Shown here: one piece after another, positions 1 to 10,770 of the stretch | Layout: each line of letters starts with the position of its first letter | How positions within the stretch are numbered: position 1 is the first letter of the stretch | Source: Pascua guehoae | Taxonomy: Eukaryota; Basidiomycota; Tremellomycetes; Trichosporonales; Trichosporonaceae | NCBI GenBank assembly: GCA_001600415.1 | Contig: BCJX01000006.1 | Span: 689,606 to 753,605, forward strand | Direction: 5' to 3' | Length of the DNA: 64,000 nucleotides | Made by a program: the position numbers and the translations under genes | Notes under the pieces: model-generated | Seen by the model: the letters and a program-made list of their open reading frames with translations, nothing else | Told to the model about the DNA's origin: nothing | Databases searched by the model: none

Positions 1-2319
1 GTGGGGTGGGGGCGAGCTGGAAGAGGGGAGTGGGGGGAGACATGGATCCATCGGGAACCATGCCAGTCGAGCAAAGCAGGCACACCCACCCACCCACGGA
101 GTCGGCGCGCGCGCGCGTACCAGTGACCGCTCTTGCGGCCGCCTGCATGCCTGACTGGCCTGACTGGCGCCGGTGGCTGCGTCGCGTCGCCCCATATCCC
201 CAGTATCGTGGCGTCGTCAAGCCCCAGTGGGACGACTCACCCAGGCCACACCACCCAGCGCGCCAACCAAAGCCTGAATCGCGCCTGGATGCCTGCATGC
301 TCGTCTCGTATCTGGCTGGACCTCCTGGGCCCTCTGGGAAACCCTGTAAAAAAATCAAAAGAGGGGCGGCATGGCCCGTGTTGGCTCATCCCCAGCGTAT
401 TGGCCGCGGCCCGCCCCCTGCTGCCTGCGTGCCGTGCCCCCCCTCCTCCCCAAGATCCCCATGAACGGGAGCATATTTTTCCCATTGTCGGCTCTTTTTT
501 TTCAAACGACCTAGGGCAATTCTACCCCACGACCATGAAGCCAGTGCCCTCTTCCTGCATGCCCCTCTGCCTGGCCCCCTGCCCCTAATCTCCTCACTGC
601 ACTGGCGTGGGAACCGAATCAGGCATGTGCAGCCGGACGTCAAAGATCCATGTTCCATCGCGTCGACACGATCGTATTACAAGTTGTCTCGGTGTCTAAT
701 TCTGAATGCAATACAAGTTTGAATCGATTCATAGACACTGAGCCACCTCCACCTCCACCTCGCTTGTTTTCCTATACGAGGTTTGTAATGTCGCCAAGTC
801 GGTCCGAGCTCCGCAGGGTGTCCCGTTTTGTCGAGGTGGAACAACCCATGCCATGCATGCTCATCACGCCCTGCTGGCCATTCGAAAATGGATTGCCGCC
901 GGCAAACGGACATGGGGCATGGCAATATCCACCAATCACAAGCGCCCTCTACCAACAGGCGCCCATGGCGATATCCGATGGTGAGCTCGACGATCCACGT
1001 AGCGGTCTGCTAGTTGCCGGCGAGCCATAGAGTAACCAGCGATCGAGGATCCATGCGTGCATGAGCCTACGGTGCACCGGTGCATAGAGAGTAGTAATTG
1101 TCGACAGCGATGCAACGTGATATGCAGCACAGTCCCATCGTGCCACTTGGCAGACGCGGCGTACGCGGCATACACCGGGCCGTTGCCGATATCCGTGTCT
1201 GTGCGTCAGGTACTGCTACGTTGTTGGGGAGTGAGTGACACTCATGTCTTGTCAGTTGTGGCTGCTGCCGACTGCCCACTGCGCATCTATTCCTTAGCGA
1301 ATACATCCAGAACCCGCTCGTCATCGTCTGATCGTGTATGAGAATCGCGACGATCTCTTGACTGCAGCCGACGCAACCGAATTTCGTCGAGGATGAGCCG
1401 CAATTACTGGGGAGCACAGGAAAGAGGCACCGTTATCGCGGAGCGGACCGTCCGCGCCCGCGTCCCCAAGTCTACTGTCTCAGGCCAGGTTTGACACGTC
1501 ACGCACGGCTCAGTGTGGGCTGCGGCGATCAATGCGCGATCAGTGCACGGCTCTCGCACTCGAAAGGGAACTGGACACTTTTGTCACCGCCCGCCGAGAC
1601 GCGATGCATGCTGATCGTCATTGCCCAGAGATATCGCGTACTGCAGAAACGGAAACGTTTTCAGTTCACAAGCTTCGACACATTGTACATTGAGAACCTC
1701 GTCCCGAGACGATTCCAGCATAACATGCAGCTATGGGTTGACTTCACAGTCTGTAAGCAAACTCAACGGTGGCGTAACCGGCGCCCACTTCCAGGAACGG
1801 CGGTTACCAGGTTCCAGAGCCAGTGGCCAGTGACTTGGTGGCTAGTGGCTGATTGTGGCTGCTTGGCGCGCCGCGTCGTAGGTGGGCGTGGATCCGCGGC
1901 CGGCGCGGATGTCGGTTGACAGCAGACGGCTGAGCAGACGGTTGAGCAGTCGAGGTGGAGGTGACTGTGGTGACAGGCGAATAGCCGAGTCGCAAGTGGC
2001 AGCTTGGCATCTAGTCGCTCTCGTCGCGCGTATCGCATAGCCGTTCGGTAGGAAACAATGTGTACAAAGTGCATTAATCTGTGAGGAGCCGCTTGTGTCC
2101 ATGGCCCCGAGAACGAGCACGATTGTCGCCAAGCATGCATAGGTATGCAGGAGATGGTGGTGCAGTTGCCCAAACGCAAGGGGCTGCACGTGCTGATGAC
2201 GACTTGTTTCACGACATCTGCATCCGCCAATCCCCAGCCCCTGGCCTAGCCTCCAACCCCTGGGCACGCCTGAAATTCGCACCTTTCTCGAATGCGATAT
2301 CCGCTTCATTGGACTCTTC
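1..2319. other. Intergenic; no supported gene
   Basis: Open frames here are short, overlap on both strands and show no domain, splice structure or repeated motif I recognise. A GC dinucleotide run sits near 103-117. I see no RNA gene, terminal repeat or telomeric repeat. It may be a long promoter or decayed sequence. Confidence 0.5.
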
Positions 2320-3626
2320 ATGTCCCACCCCACCGCGAGGTCGGTCCCACCCCCTCCATCACGAGTGAGTCCTTATCACGTACCTGATCCTGATAGAGGT
2401 CATCGATAACAGTACGCTCATACTAACCCCGCCAGCCATGTCCTCCCACCGCGGAACCGCCCGCGATCCACGGCGCACTGGCGCACATTGCACCCATCTC
2501 AGTCGCGCACCCCGATGACGCACCCCCGGACGCGTCCAAGACGTACACCGTCGCGTTCACGATGGCCACCCACTTGCTGGGGGCGTACGCCGACCTCGTC
2601 CTCCGCATGGGTCCCGGGCCCTCTCCGGCGCCGAGCGTACACGTCCTCGACGTGTGCGGCGAAGGAGCCTTGAGCGACGCGTACGCTGCCGTCCTGCACG
2701 TCGGCGGCACGATGGCGTGTGTGCTCAAGGTGCTCAACCTGGACTTGTTTCCGGATCCCGATCGGGTCTGTGGTTCTGAGGACTACACCGGAAGTGAGAC
2801 CAGGGATGAGGACGACAGTGACGACGGGTACGACGGGTTCACTGCCCCAAGGGCGCGGGCGGCAATGCTCAACGAGGCCGTAGTATACCGCCACATGGGT
2901 CACCTGCAAGGCGTGGTTGTGCCGCGGTACTTTGGGATCGCGGCCCTTGAGCCCCTCAACGCGCGCGTGGACGAGGCCAGAGGAATGTGTGCGCTCATCG
3001 AGGATGTCGGCGGTATGCTCCCCGAGTCTGATAAAGGGGATTTGAAGATTCGGTGAGTGTGCGGGCCTTGGTGGGGACTGCGACGTGCATTGGTTTCCAG
3101 ACTGCTACGGATTCTCTCCTCGGTACACTGGATGACGGGGCTGAAGTTGAGGACTGTACATCTGTGTATTGGGTAGTGGGCTCGATGATGCCCGGAGGGA
3201 CACCCAAGGGTCCGAGTTCAACTGAACCCGTGAGGTGGAGATAGTGTTCTGACATGAAATGGCGAGTTCTTGGTTGTCCCTACTCCGAGATGCCTTGCGT
3301 GGCTCTCCACTTTCCTTGGTTACAGGCCCTGCGCTCTTAGTCCTCGCTGCCCATCTGTCCAGCTGCAACGCTCCACTGACCAGCGCAGCGCACAAATTCG
3401 TGCCCTCTATCGGCAATTACACGCTGCGGGCGTCCTCCATCTTGACGTCGTCTGGCGACATATCCGGCGCGGCGTGAATGGTAGACTGGCTCTCATCGAC
3501 TTTGACCAATCCGACTTAAGAGTGCGCGACGAGGAGGGCTGGACTGACGCCGTGATGGTGGAGAGAACCAATGTTGAGGCGCTCTGGGGTGGTGTGCTTG
3601 ATGAGTCATTATGGATGGCGGAGTAA
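2320..3626 (+). CDS. Protein-kinase-like (fungal atypical) protein
   Basis: Visible kinase-fold elements, in order: a VLKV lysine strand (after TMACVLKV), an alpha-C glutamate (MLNEAVVYRHM), a hinge-like strand (CALIEDVGG), a catalytic loop HLDVVWRHI and a metal-loop strand LIDFDQSD. The Asp of the catalytic loop is kept, the usual Asn is His, and DFG reads DFD, as in divergent fungal kinase-like proteins. Best model: exons 2320-2364, 2436-3052, 3101-3122 and 3363-3626, closing in phase at about 315 aa. The first two introns have good GT-AG and branch signals. The third (3123-3362, 240 nt) is long for this genome, and the segment it removes is where the middle of the C-lobe begins, so the gene could be damaged there. 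ATG 2320 was chosen because frame and donor at 2365 fit the next exon. Substrate unknown. Confidence 0.55.
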
Positions 3627-4145
3627 TAATAGAAGGGTGTAAACACATGCCATGCGTACGGTCATAGGTGGCGACGCGCCTCAGCGCTGGCCTGCACAGA
3701 CCGGTTTCCGTCCTTGATTCTGCCTAACCCCCTCTCTCTCATAACCGCTTGAAATGATAACCAGCAGCCAACGAGACCGTCAGTGACATATACGTGAACT
3801 TGGGGGGGAATGGGCTGAGTGTGATTAGATTCAGAACCTGAGCCCGGCACTGCCTTGGTGTTTCCACAATCTCAGTCATGAAAGATGGGCGACAAGGTGG
3901 AGTGGAGACACAGAAAATGACCCAGCGGAGGTCGCGTTCCGACGGAAGAAGCGAAGATCATCAGGAGTGGGCGAGTCGTGTTACACGGGCGATGGGAGCG
4001 CATGCAGCACAAAAGGGAGCGCCGTTGAGCAAGTGCTACATTAGGTTTAGCATTCCATCACCTGTGTGCGCGGGTTGTTACCAGGTGGTTACCACGCACA
4101 ATTATTAATTGGTCGCGTACCGCCCGCCGCACAGTCGTAAGCGGC
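3627..4145. other. Intergenic; nothing recognised
   Basis: About 500 bp between the kinase-like gene and the decayed membrane-protein gene. The only open frames are short and unsupported. The right part probably acted as promoter for the downstream relic. Confidence 0.4.
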
Positions 4146-4360
4146 ATGCCAAGCTCATCTCCGGTGACTGACAATCATCCCCCAATGGGCCTCGCCCGGG
4201 ACATCCTCGCTCACCCCGCTCACCCTCCCCATCCCGCACCGCCACGCATTGCTCGTCTTCCTCATCGTCCTCGCCGCCTCTCATATTTGGTGTCCTTTGT
4301 TCTTGTCTCCTCGTTCTCCACTCATTCTTTCACTCTTAACACACTCGTGCAACAGCCATC

Positions 4361-5321
4361 ATGGTGGGACCAGAATCAGCGTGCCGATGCGTCCTTGGCG
4401 CACCTCGCTATCACCACTCCCCGTACACCGACTGCTGGCATGGCCGGAGGTAATCACCAACAGCGGCACCCCGGATTCGATGGAGGGACCCCAACTTAAC
4501 GGGCCTCAAGCACCACTACAGGCAATCCGACCACCGGCACTGACGGCTCAGATATGAAAGGGCGCAATGTGGGGGCAATAGCGGGGGGTGTCCGTTGTGG
4601 GCGGCAATTTTGCTCGTCCTCTTGTCGTGGTGGGCAATCAAGCGGAGAAGACGCCGCCAACAGACATCGTGCCCACATTGACGAGTCCGTTGCCGGCTTT
4701 GTCCAACTGTTCAAAGAACCTATGTGCTGATGAGCAGGCAGCCGTCAACGTTCGAAGTGGACCCTATGTTCGATATGACGCCTTACGCCGACCGAAGGCC
4801 CCAGGTTGATGACTCGCACATCCCCAACCCCACGATCGAGTCTTTCATCGCAACCGGCCCTCACATGCACAGCGCGCCTGCACAGGCGAAAGGACAGCTG
4901 TATACGGGGCACAATGCGTCACCTGGCGAGTCTTTCTATGCTCGCCTGGTCAGATCGGACTTCCCGAGACTGACCCTTTCATGGCAACTATCCACACCCC
5001 CACCCCGAACCGGTTCGTTCCTAACTCTACTGCCCTCTGCCACCACCGGCTGCTGCCAACTGAAATCCCCCCCAGTCCTCCAGCCCCCATGACGCCCAGT
5101 CCTTCAGTCTGTCCAGTGCCGATGCTGGCGAAACAGTCTACGAACTGGAAGACCATGCCGGCCCGGTGCCGTCGCGGGTCCTCAGGCTGCCTCCGTCGTA
5201 CGATCCTGCGTGGAGCCGACCTTGGAGCGGACCTAGGCCAGTGCGGAACAGGAGAAATTTGCAGAATAGCGTCGGTTTTTTTGCAGCAAAAGAACTACGA
5301 TCTCGCCTTCTAACCCCATGA
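4361..5321 (+). pseudogene. Decayed single-pass membrane protein with PPSY tail
   Basis: Pieces of one recognisable architecture appear in successive frames. First comes a Ser/Thr-rich stalk (SSTTTGNPTTGTDGSD), interrupted by an in-frame TAA at 4497. Then a Gly/Ala-rich start of a membrane helix (NVGAIAGG) follows in one frame, its hydrophobic continuation (AILLVLLSWWAIKRRRR, with the basic stop-transfer run) in another, and a cytosolic tail in a third frame (FEVDPMFDMTPYADRR). The C-terminus returns to the first frame, with stops at about 5025 and 5064, and contains SSADAGETVYELEDHAG and the PY motif PPSY (5190-5201) before a stop at 5319. A CT-rich leader lies at 4250-4360. At least two indels and three stops separate the pieces, so I call it a pseudogene of a mid2-like or receptor-like single-pass protein. 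PPxY motifs in such tails usually bind Rsp5-type ubiquitin ligases; that role is family inference. Borders are approximate. Confidence 0.6.
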
Positions 5322-5952
5322 CCCCCCATGTGACAACCGAGCTCATACCTGCATGATGCATGAACATGATAACTCGTATGCAGCGTGATTCGGCAAACCT
5401 GGATCCTGAGACAGCCAAATGAGACACCGGAGTGCCTTGACGTACGGGTGGGTCGAGGTTCCAGAGCCTTGTGACTTGCAGAATTGAATTTTCTTGCACG
5501 GTCACGGCAGCCTGTACACCACGCTTGACGGGCGAAAAGCACAAACAAAGACCTACACACTGTGCCAAAAAAGCCGACCTCTGGGTCCTTGGGAAAGGGG
5601 GTGGTGGGGGGAAGAGGAGGGACTCACGGGCACTGACGACACAGCGATCAACGCTCACGCGCGTATGCACTTGGCCAGACCTCACAACCTTTGTTCAGAG
5701 GCCGAATCCCTTAGGTGAGGGGGTTTCTAGGGCACTACCGGCCAGCAGTTGTCCATTTGGCTGTGAGCGTGGGGTCCAGGGAGGTATTTGCTCGCCCCGA
5801 GTCGTTGCCGAGCTGTCGACATGCTTAGGTGTCTCTGTTGGCGTCGGGCCGGTACTTGAGCAGCTGGAGCAGTTTGTCTACTGTACATCCTGCGACTCGG
5901 ATCACTATGCAACCTCACTCTGTGGTCTCATCGGGCCACCATCAAATTCCTG

Positions 5953-6009
5953 TCCTTCCTTCCTTCCTCCCTTCCTTCCTTCCTTTTCCTTCTTTCCTTC
6001 CTTCCTTCC
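5953..6009 (+). repeat. Imperfect (TTCC)n microsatellite
   Basis: About 57 bp of TTCC units with occasional extra T or C. Likely slippage-prone. Confidence 0.9.
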
Positions 6010-6214
6010 GCTTCCTACATTCTTCCCTTCATTCTCTTCTCATCATTCAAACTCGCCAATCCCGCCTCATCGCCAAGATGACAAACGCAGCGCTGGCGAA
6101 TTAAATACCCAGGCCCCCTCAATGGCTCTCTTGATCAAGCTTCTGGCGAGGAGGGCCGTTGTAACCAGACCTCGTCCTCTCCCGTGTCCCGTGCCCGGCC
6201 TGCTCAGAAATGGC

Positions 6215-6218
6215 AAAA
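6215..6218 (-). terminator. Probable Pol III terminator of tRNA-Lys
   Basis: The first run of four T on the minus strand, about 25 nt beyond the mature 3' end of the tRNA gene, within the usual range for Pol III termination. Confidence 0.55.
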
Positions 6219-6242
6219 GGGAAAGAAAGCCAAGCGCTTGAA

Positions 6243-6334
6243 AGCCTCGTATGGGGCTCGAACCCATGACATTTTGATCTTGCTTTGGTTGAGGAAGTAA
6301 GAGTCAAACTATCTACCGACTGATATAACGAGGC
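6243..6334 (-). tRNA. tRNA-Lys (anticodon CTT) with 19-nt intron
   Basis: Read on the minus strand, a full cloverleaf can be drawn. The 7-bp acceptor stem GCCTCGT/ACGAGGC is perfect. The D stem is TATC/GATA with loop AGTCGGTA. The anticodon stem TTTGA/TCAAA closes loop C-T-CTT-A-A, and the T arm is ATGGG-TTCGAGC-CCCAT. A 19-nt intron sits in the canonical place, directly after base 37, and contains an AAAG that can pair with the anticodon. The anticodon CTT with this body matches fungal tRNA-Lys. Odd point: the D stem, normally GCTC/GAGC, is replaced by an A/T-rich but still paired stem. This removes G10 of the internal A box, while the B box (GGTTCGAGCC) is intact. The gene may be weakly expressed or a diverged copy. 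Confidence 0.88.
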
Positions 6335-6735
6335 GACCGCGCTTCAGTGGCTTGGCGGACTGTGCGCGCCGTGGTGCCATGCATGGAGCCAGTTTGTCAA
6401 AGCAGAGTCAAGCAGGGAGGTGGTGAGCGGGAGGGGTCGGAAAGGGGAAGCGTACCTTCCTCGCGAGAGAGGACACTGTGTCGGTTGGGCGGTGTGTTGG
6501 AATAGGACCTCTAAGGAATCATCCGCGATGCACGTGCCGAACTCTCGGTGCCCATCGCCATGCCAAGACTGCGTGCGGTGTCCTGGTGTGGATGGAGGAG
6601 CTGGGCATGGTGTTCGACTCCGGCCACAGCGCACGATTGGGATCTGGAAATGCCCATTGAGCGCAAGGCGCACTTATCTCTCACATTGCGGACCATCCCA
6701 CCCCGAACCCTCAGGGCTCTCTGCGTCCCTCGACC
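6335..6735. other. Intergenic
   Basis: No gene supported. It holds the upstream flank of the minus-strand tRNA and the leader of the BTB relic. Confidence 0.4.
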
Positions 6736-6999
6736 ATGCGGGACACGTCTGACGATGGTGAGCATGCCTCGCATCTACACCTTCCTCGGACCACAAGCTA
6801 ACATAATCGCAAAGAGTCACCGCAGCCAGACTCGACTTGTGTCGATGAAGACTTCTCGGACATTATGGTGTCTGACGACCGAGTCTCGTTCAAGGTCGTG
6901 GCCCACGACCAACGGCTGAAGATTGGCGAGGGTGCTGCCCCCAAGTCGGAAGACGCTCTCCCAGCCCTTCCAACACTTAGTGCTGCCGAATATTGTTAG
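6736..6999 (+). pseudogene. Truncated BTB/POZ-domain gene relic
   Basis: A two-exon model closes in phase: 6736-6757, intron 6758-6814 with a GCTAAC branch site, then 6815-6999. It encodes about 68 aa. After an acidic start (MRDTSDDESPQPDS), the protein reads DEDFSDIMVSDDRVSFKVVA. This matches the opening strand of fungal BTB/POZ proteins, where a 'F-S-D-hydrophobic ... V-x-F-x-V' stretch precedes the first helix. The rest of the BTB fold is missing and the frame stops at 6997. An intact BTB gene of this lineage type lies at 30271-31248. I read this as a 5' remnant after deletion; a genuine short protein cannot be excluded. Confidence 0.45.
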
Positions 7000-7570
7000 C
7001 AGGCCATGACACTGGCCGAGATTTTGCAGTGGTCAAGCTGAGGATATTGGCATGCCTGTGGGATATGTGGAGGGAAGACAGTCTGGTGAGTAGCTACCGA
7101 TTCGCACATCACTCGGTAGCACACGGCGGGTAGCGTCCGGTTCCATGTGGGCGTTTTGCTTGCTTCGTTGTTAGTTGTCAGATAAGTGGGTATGGTTGTT
7201 GGGTGTCGGTCATTGCGATGTCGCGTGACGAATACTGAACAAGACGCTGTTTGCGTGCAAGCTTGTTGACGTCTGCACCCTCTGAACCCTCAGTGTGGCA
7301 CCGCCACTCCCCCGTTGACATGCAACCGAAACCACTCTGCGGCGCACCATCCAGCCGGCACCCACTCATCGTGACATCAGCATCATCAGCCAGCTTCCCC
7401 CCGAGGTAAGTACATGGCATTGTGGCTGATGTGACTCAACAGTGGCATAACCAATGGCTGCCACGTCAGTCCCCTTTGCATCTTCCCCGACCCTCTTCTC
7501 ATATTTAATCTCCTCGGGTTTGCCCCTTTCCCCACGCAACATGCTACCATCATCCCCCATGTGAACACTC
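7000..7570. other. Intergenic
   Basis: About 570 bp without supported genes; probably the promoter and leader of the copy-1 family gene. Confidence 0.4.
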
Positions 7571-9547
7571 ATGAAGGTCGACCTACCTTCTGAACGCTTT
7601 TCACGGTCCGCCTCAAGCAGGAAGAAGGTAGGCCCGACATATTGTACCAACCCCACATGCATGCTCACAGAAAACGGGATGTTCCCCAGACCACTGAACA
7701 AGCCCATTGAGAACAGCGTGCGGTGGGGCCTCCAACACGATGTGCAGTTTGCTCAGGCGTTGAGGGAGTTCAAAAAGGATCGTAAGGAGTATCTGGAAGC
7801 AGAGATAAGGTACTGTCCATTTGCACGAACTAACAACACAGGCAGGGCGTCGGCAGCAGGCGGAGCCCTTCGCCACCAAGCCTGACGGCACCCTTGTCGG
7901 CACCGACAAGGGCGGGCGCAAGCCCTCAAACCTCGTCGCATTCACGCCAACGGCCTCGTCTGTGCCCCTGGACTTGTTCAAGCATACCAACAAGCTGGTC
8001 ATGTCTGATGGCCCCAAGCGTCAATTCCAAATTGGGAGGATACCCGGACAGCCATCCAGCTGCTATGGATTCATAACCAAGAACGACAGCGGCCGTAAGG
8101 CAATTCAGGTGCGCATCCCCCGAGCTATCGTCGGCGACAGGACAGCACGCGAACGCTTTGGCAGTGTCCTCGCCAACTCCTTCACGGCCCTCCACCGCAA
8201 CCCGCGGAACTTTGGAGGGCCGCCCCCAGGAGACGCGTACCCGTTCCCGTTCTGGGCACGCAACATCGCCCTCACGGCCATGATGCGCTACCCGGCCCAC
8301 GAGAAGTTTGTCAACCTCGAGCGATCGCAGGGCGAGTTCCCTCTCTCCATTGCAGCAACGGTTGCCATCTCGTCCTCGGCCGACTCAAACGTCAAACTGA
8401 ACATCCACATAACCCAGCTGGGGCACAAGTACGGCCAGCACCAAGTGTTCTTCACTCGGTATGCTCGCTATGCGCAGGCGATGGTCGGCGCTAAAGCTTG
8501 GTTCAAGTTCGTTGCGCTGGAGTGGAGGACCGCCGGCAACGCCGCCTGGACACAAGACGAATGGAAGGCGCACATCCAGCGTGTTGCCTACCGCAGCCAC
8601 GCCGTGGTTCGCCAGGCGGGCAACCAGCACCAGGCTAGCGGCTGGACTGTTCCGTTTGGCACCAGCTCATTGTACGACAAGTACACCAACGAGTACCGGC
8701 TCCGCCTGAATGTGGAGTGAGTCCTCAGGAGCACGGGCAACAATGATGCTCACATCCCAACAGATACTTCCACGTCAAGGGCCCCAAGCCTTCGGAACGC
8801 CTCACGTCTCCCATCCGCTTTCCGGCGTCAATGACGCCGGACGAAATTTCCCTCCTGGTAGTACAGGCAAACCAGGAGGCGATGGAGACAGAGGACGTGG
8901 AAGCCCAGTTGATCCGGCTGGCCGAGCACATTGACTTTGTCTGTGCCCTCGATCTCTCCTCCCCGGCACGCCTCGGTCGCCCCGTCCTGTGCCATCACAT
9001 TGGCCTTGGTACGTTTTGGTGGCCACACTGCGAAAACTGAGACTGACAAACTGTAGACGAAAGCCACCCTTGCGCGATCTGCACGGCACCCGTGCCGTGC
9101 CACACCCTCCCCGTCCTCGGCGTGAAGGCAGCCAACAACGACAACCTCCTCGAGGGGGTAACCAGCGTCATCGCCCTCCCGTCCTTGGCGGCAAAGGGTG
9201 CCAGCTCAAAATCTGACAACGCGAACTGCCCAGACCCACAAAACCCCGCCCTACGTGCGGAGTGGCGCTGTGGAGGTGTTTGCAGAGACTGCGTCCATTG
9301 TCAGCATACATTCATGAATACTTTTTGTGCATTGTTAGGGGTCAGGGTTAGCTGCGTGATGATGTGTTTGACTCGAGCTCGAGTGTGTTGTTGGGTGCGT
9401 CACTCACCTCCGCCTCCTCCTTCGAACGAGGTGGCAATGCACTATGGCAGAGGACTAAGTTGTACATTTGCGGAGGGTATCTGCAAGTTACAAGGCTCCG
9501 TAAATATACCATCGCGGAATGTACCAGGCTATACGTCAGGCCCTTGA
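7571..9547 (+). CDS. Unknown family, copy 1 (zinc-module family)
   Basis: Most complete copy of a family found three times here. Model: exons 7571-7781, 7846-8716, 8764-9008 and 9057-9547. All junctions are in phase; the last three exons have the same intron positions as copies 2 and 3. Shared blocks: PDGT near the N-terminus, SSVxLDLFKxTNK, a VLANxxTALHR stretch, YPFxFWARNxALTA, a KAWFKFVALE / DEWKAHI block, YFHV ... PIRFP ... QANQEAMETEDVE ... RLAEHIDFV, and HPCAICTAPVPCHTLP, the first half of a Cys module. Copy 1 has lost the second CxxC of that module by an internal deletion, then resumes at LLEGVTSVIALPSLAAKG, as in copy 3. Beyond about 9250 the sequence no longer aligns with copy 3 and may be out-of-frame decay. 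The start is uncertain (ATG 7571 or 7679). I do not recognise the family; function unknown. Confidence 0.6.
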
Positions 9548-10220
9548 CTGATGGTGATGCACATGGTTGTGGGGCGATTCTGGGGCCGAATGGGGCTCGG
9601 CTAGAATGTGGCACTAGAGCGAGCATCACACTTCCCATGTCCCCTTCAAACTACCCAGGATTGCTGTAGACTGGTGGCCTCCCTGTACCCTCTGGAAACC
9701 CGTGCAGTCCATGATATCAGCACATCTTCACCCCTGTCCTCAATTTACATTTGATTTCCTCCCCAGCCCTCTGCGACGTGCATTCCCCGCAGACCTGCGT
9801 AAACTGCAGACCTGGTACCCTGCAGAACCGTACGATAGTTGAGACAAGGATATGGCCACGGGCAGGATCAAACAGGGAACAGGGAGCGAACCATCTATCA
9901 GATGGCAGTAATACACCAGAGTACCCCGAAAAGATGGTTGGCCCTGCCACATGACAGCTTGCCTCCATAGAAAGTGTTGTGTTAACTTCAGTCAGAATTG
10001 GGGTGTTACAGTGAGAGAACAGACGAAGGCTGCCGAGGTGTGACGAGGGAGGCGAAGGGCTAGACGAGTAACGTTTGATAGTGTGTCGATGAGGACCCAC
10101 ACTATTAGCAAACTCTAAAAGTATAATAGAATGAGCCAGCGATCCATGTACATGAAGTGGACATGAAGGATAGTCGGGATGAACAATAGTCAGAGTGGAG
10201 GCTGACAAAGCCGACCAACA

Positions 10221-10304
10221 GTGCATAGGGAACAGTGCACAAAGATGGTCCATGTGGATGAAGTGCATGGTGAACAGTGCATGAAGGTGGTCTGTACGGG
10301 CCAA
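10221..10304. repeat. Two imperfect tandem copies, 42-bp unit
   Basis: Units start at 10221 and 10263. Both begin GTGCAT and carry GAACAGTGCA and TGGTC at the same offsets, with scattered substitutions. Confidence 0.8.
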
Positions 10305-10543
10305 GCGGATAGCGAGTGTGGCGAAACCCGCTCTGGTCCATCCTTCACGAGTACTCACTTGCAGTGACTACGGGCGACGCCCATCTCCTACCTCGTCGCC
10401 AGCCTGCGTTAGGTGCAGTATAATCTGCATACAAGTGCTAACGGGCCGCATTGATTCTATGTGATATGCGCCGGACATTACCCACTACGTCGTGAAAACT
10501 AAATTGCGCTCGGCCTCACAGCGGCTCGAGTTCATGGCAGTAG

Positions 10544-10564
10544 TTTTTTTTTTTTTTTTTTTTT
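10544..10564 (+). repeat. Poly-T tract, 21 nt
   Basis: An uninterrupted run of 21 T about 70 bp left of the solo LTR. On the minus strand it is an A-tract, which could be a nucleosome-excluding element or the poly-A end of an old retrocopy; no retrocopy body is visible. Confidence 0.9.
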
Positions 10565-10634
10565 CTGTGATTTTCTTGTGGCCGGCTCAACGTATCAACA
10601 AATGACGGAACAGCAGAGAAGTGAGCCTAATCGC

Positions 10635-10770
10635 TGTTGTAGAAACTAGAGAATAGAGTAACATGAAGAGGGGAGATACTGATTTGTACGCTTATAAGTG
10701 GGCGCGCCGCACGGCGCCCCCGTGGGGCATCGCGAGCAGCGCTACAAGACAGTCACTTATTATTACAACA
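10635..10770 (+). mobile_element. Solo LTR, family A (136 bp)
   Basis: Starts TGTTGTAG and ends TATTACAACA, giving short inverted ends TGTTGTA/TACAACA of LTR type. The first 36 bp match the element at 25640-25769 with two differences, and both carry CTTATAAG (a TATA-like box) and end alike. No internal retrotransposon region is attached. The flanks (ATCGC and AGAGA) do not form a target duplication, so this copy may be old or rearranged. Confidence 0.75.

Larger units (their letters stand above)
5322..6242. other. Intergenic with pyrimidine repeat
   Basis: No supported gene between the membrane-protein relic and the tRNA. The notable content is the TTCC-rich microsatellite listed separately. 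Longer open frames across it are repeat-driven. Confidence 0.4.
9548..10634. other. Intergenic; repeats only
   Basis: No gene supported. A minus-strand frame of 213 codons (9717-10358) has no recognisable feature and overlaps the 42-bp tandem repeat. A 27-nt segment at 9928-9954 recurs at 14112-14138 with three mismatches. Confidence 0.45.

Noticed and set aside
5471..6241. 256-codon plus-strand frame
   Set aside because: Its middle is the TTCC microsatellite (PSFLPSF repeats), and it has no domain.
9717..10358. 213-codon minus-strand frame
   Set aside because: No recognisable motif, crosses a 42-bp tandem repeat, and has no conserved counterpart in the window.
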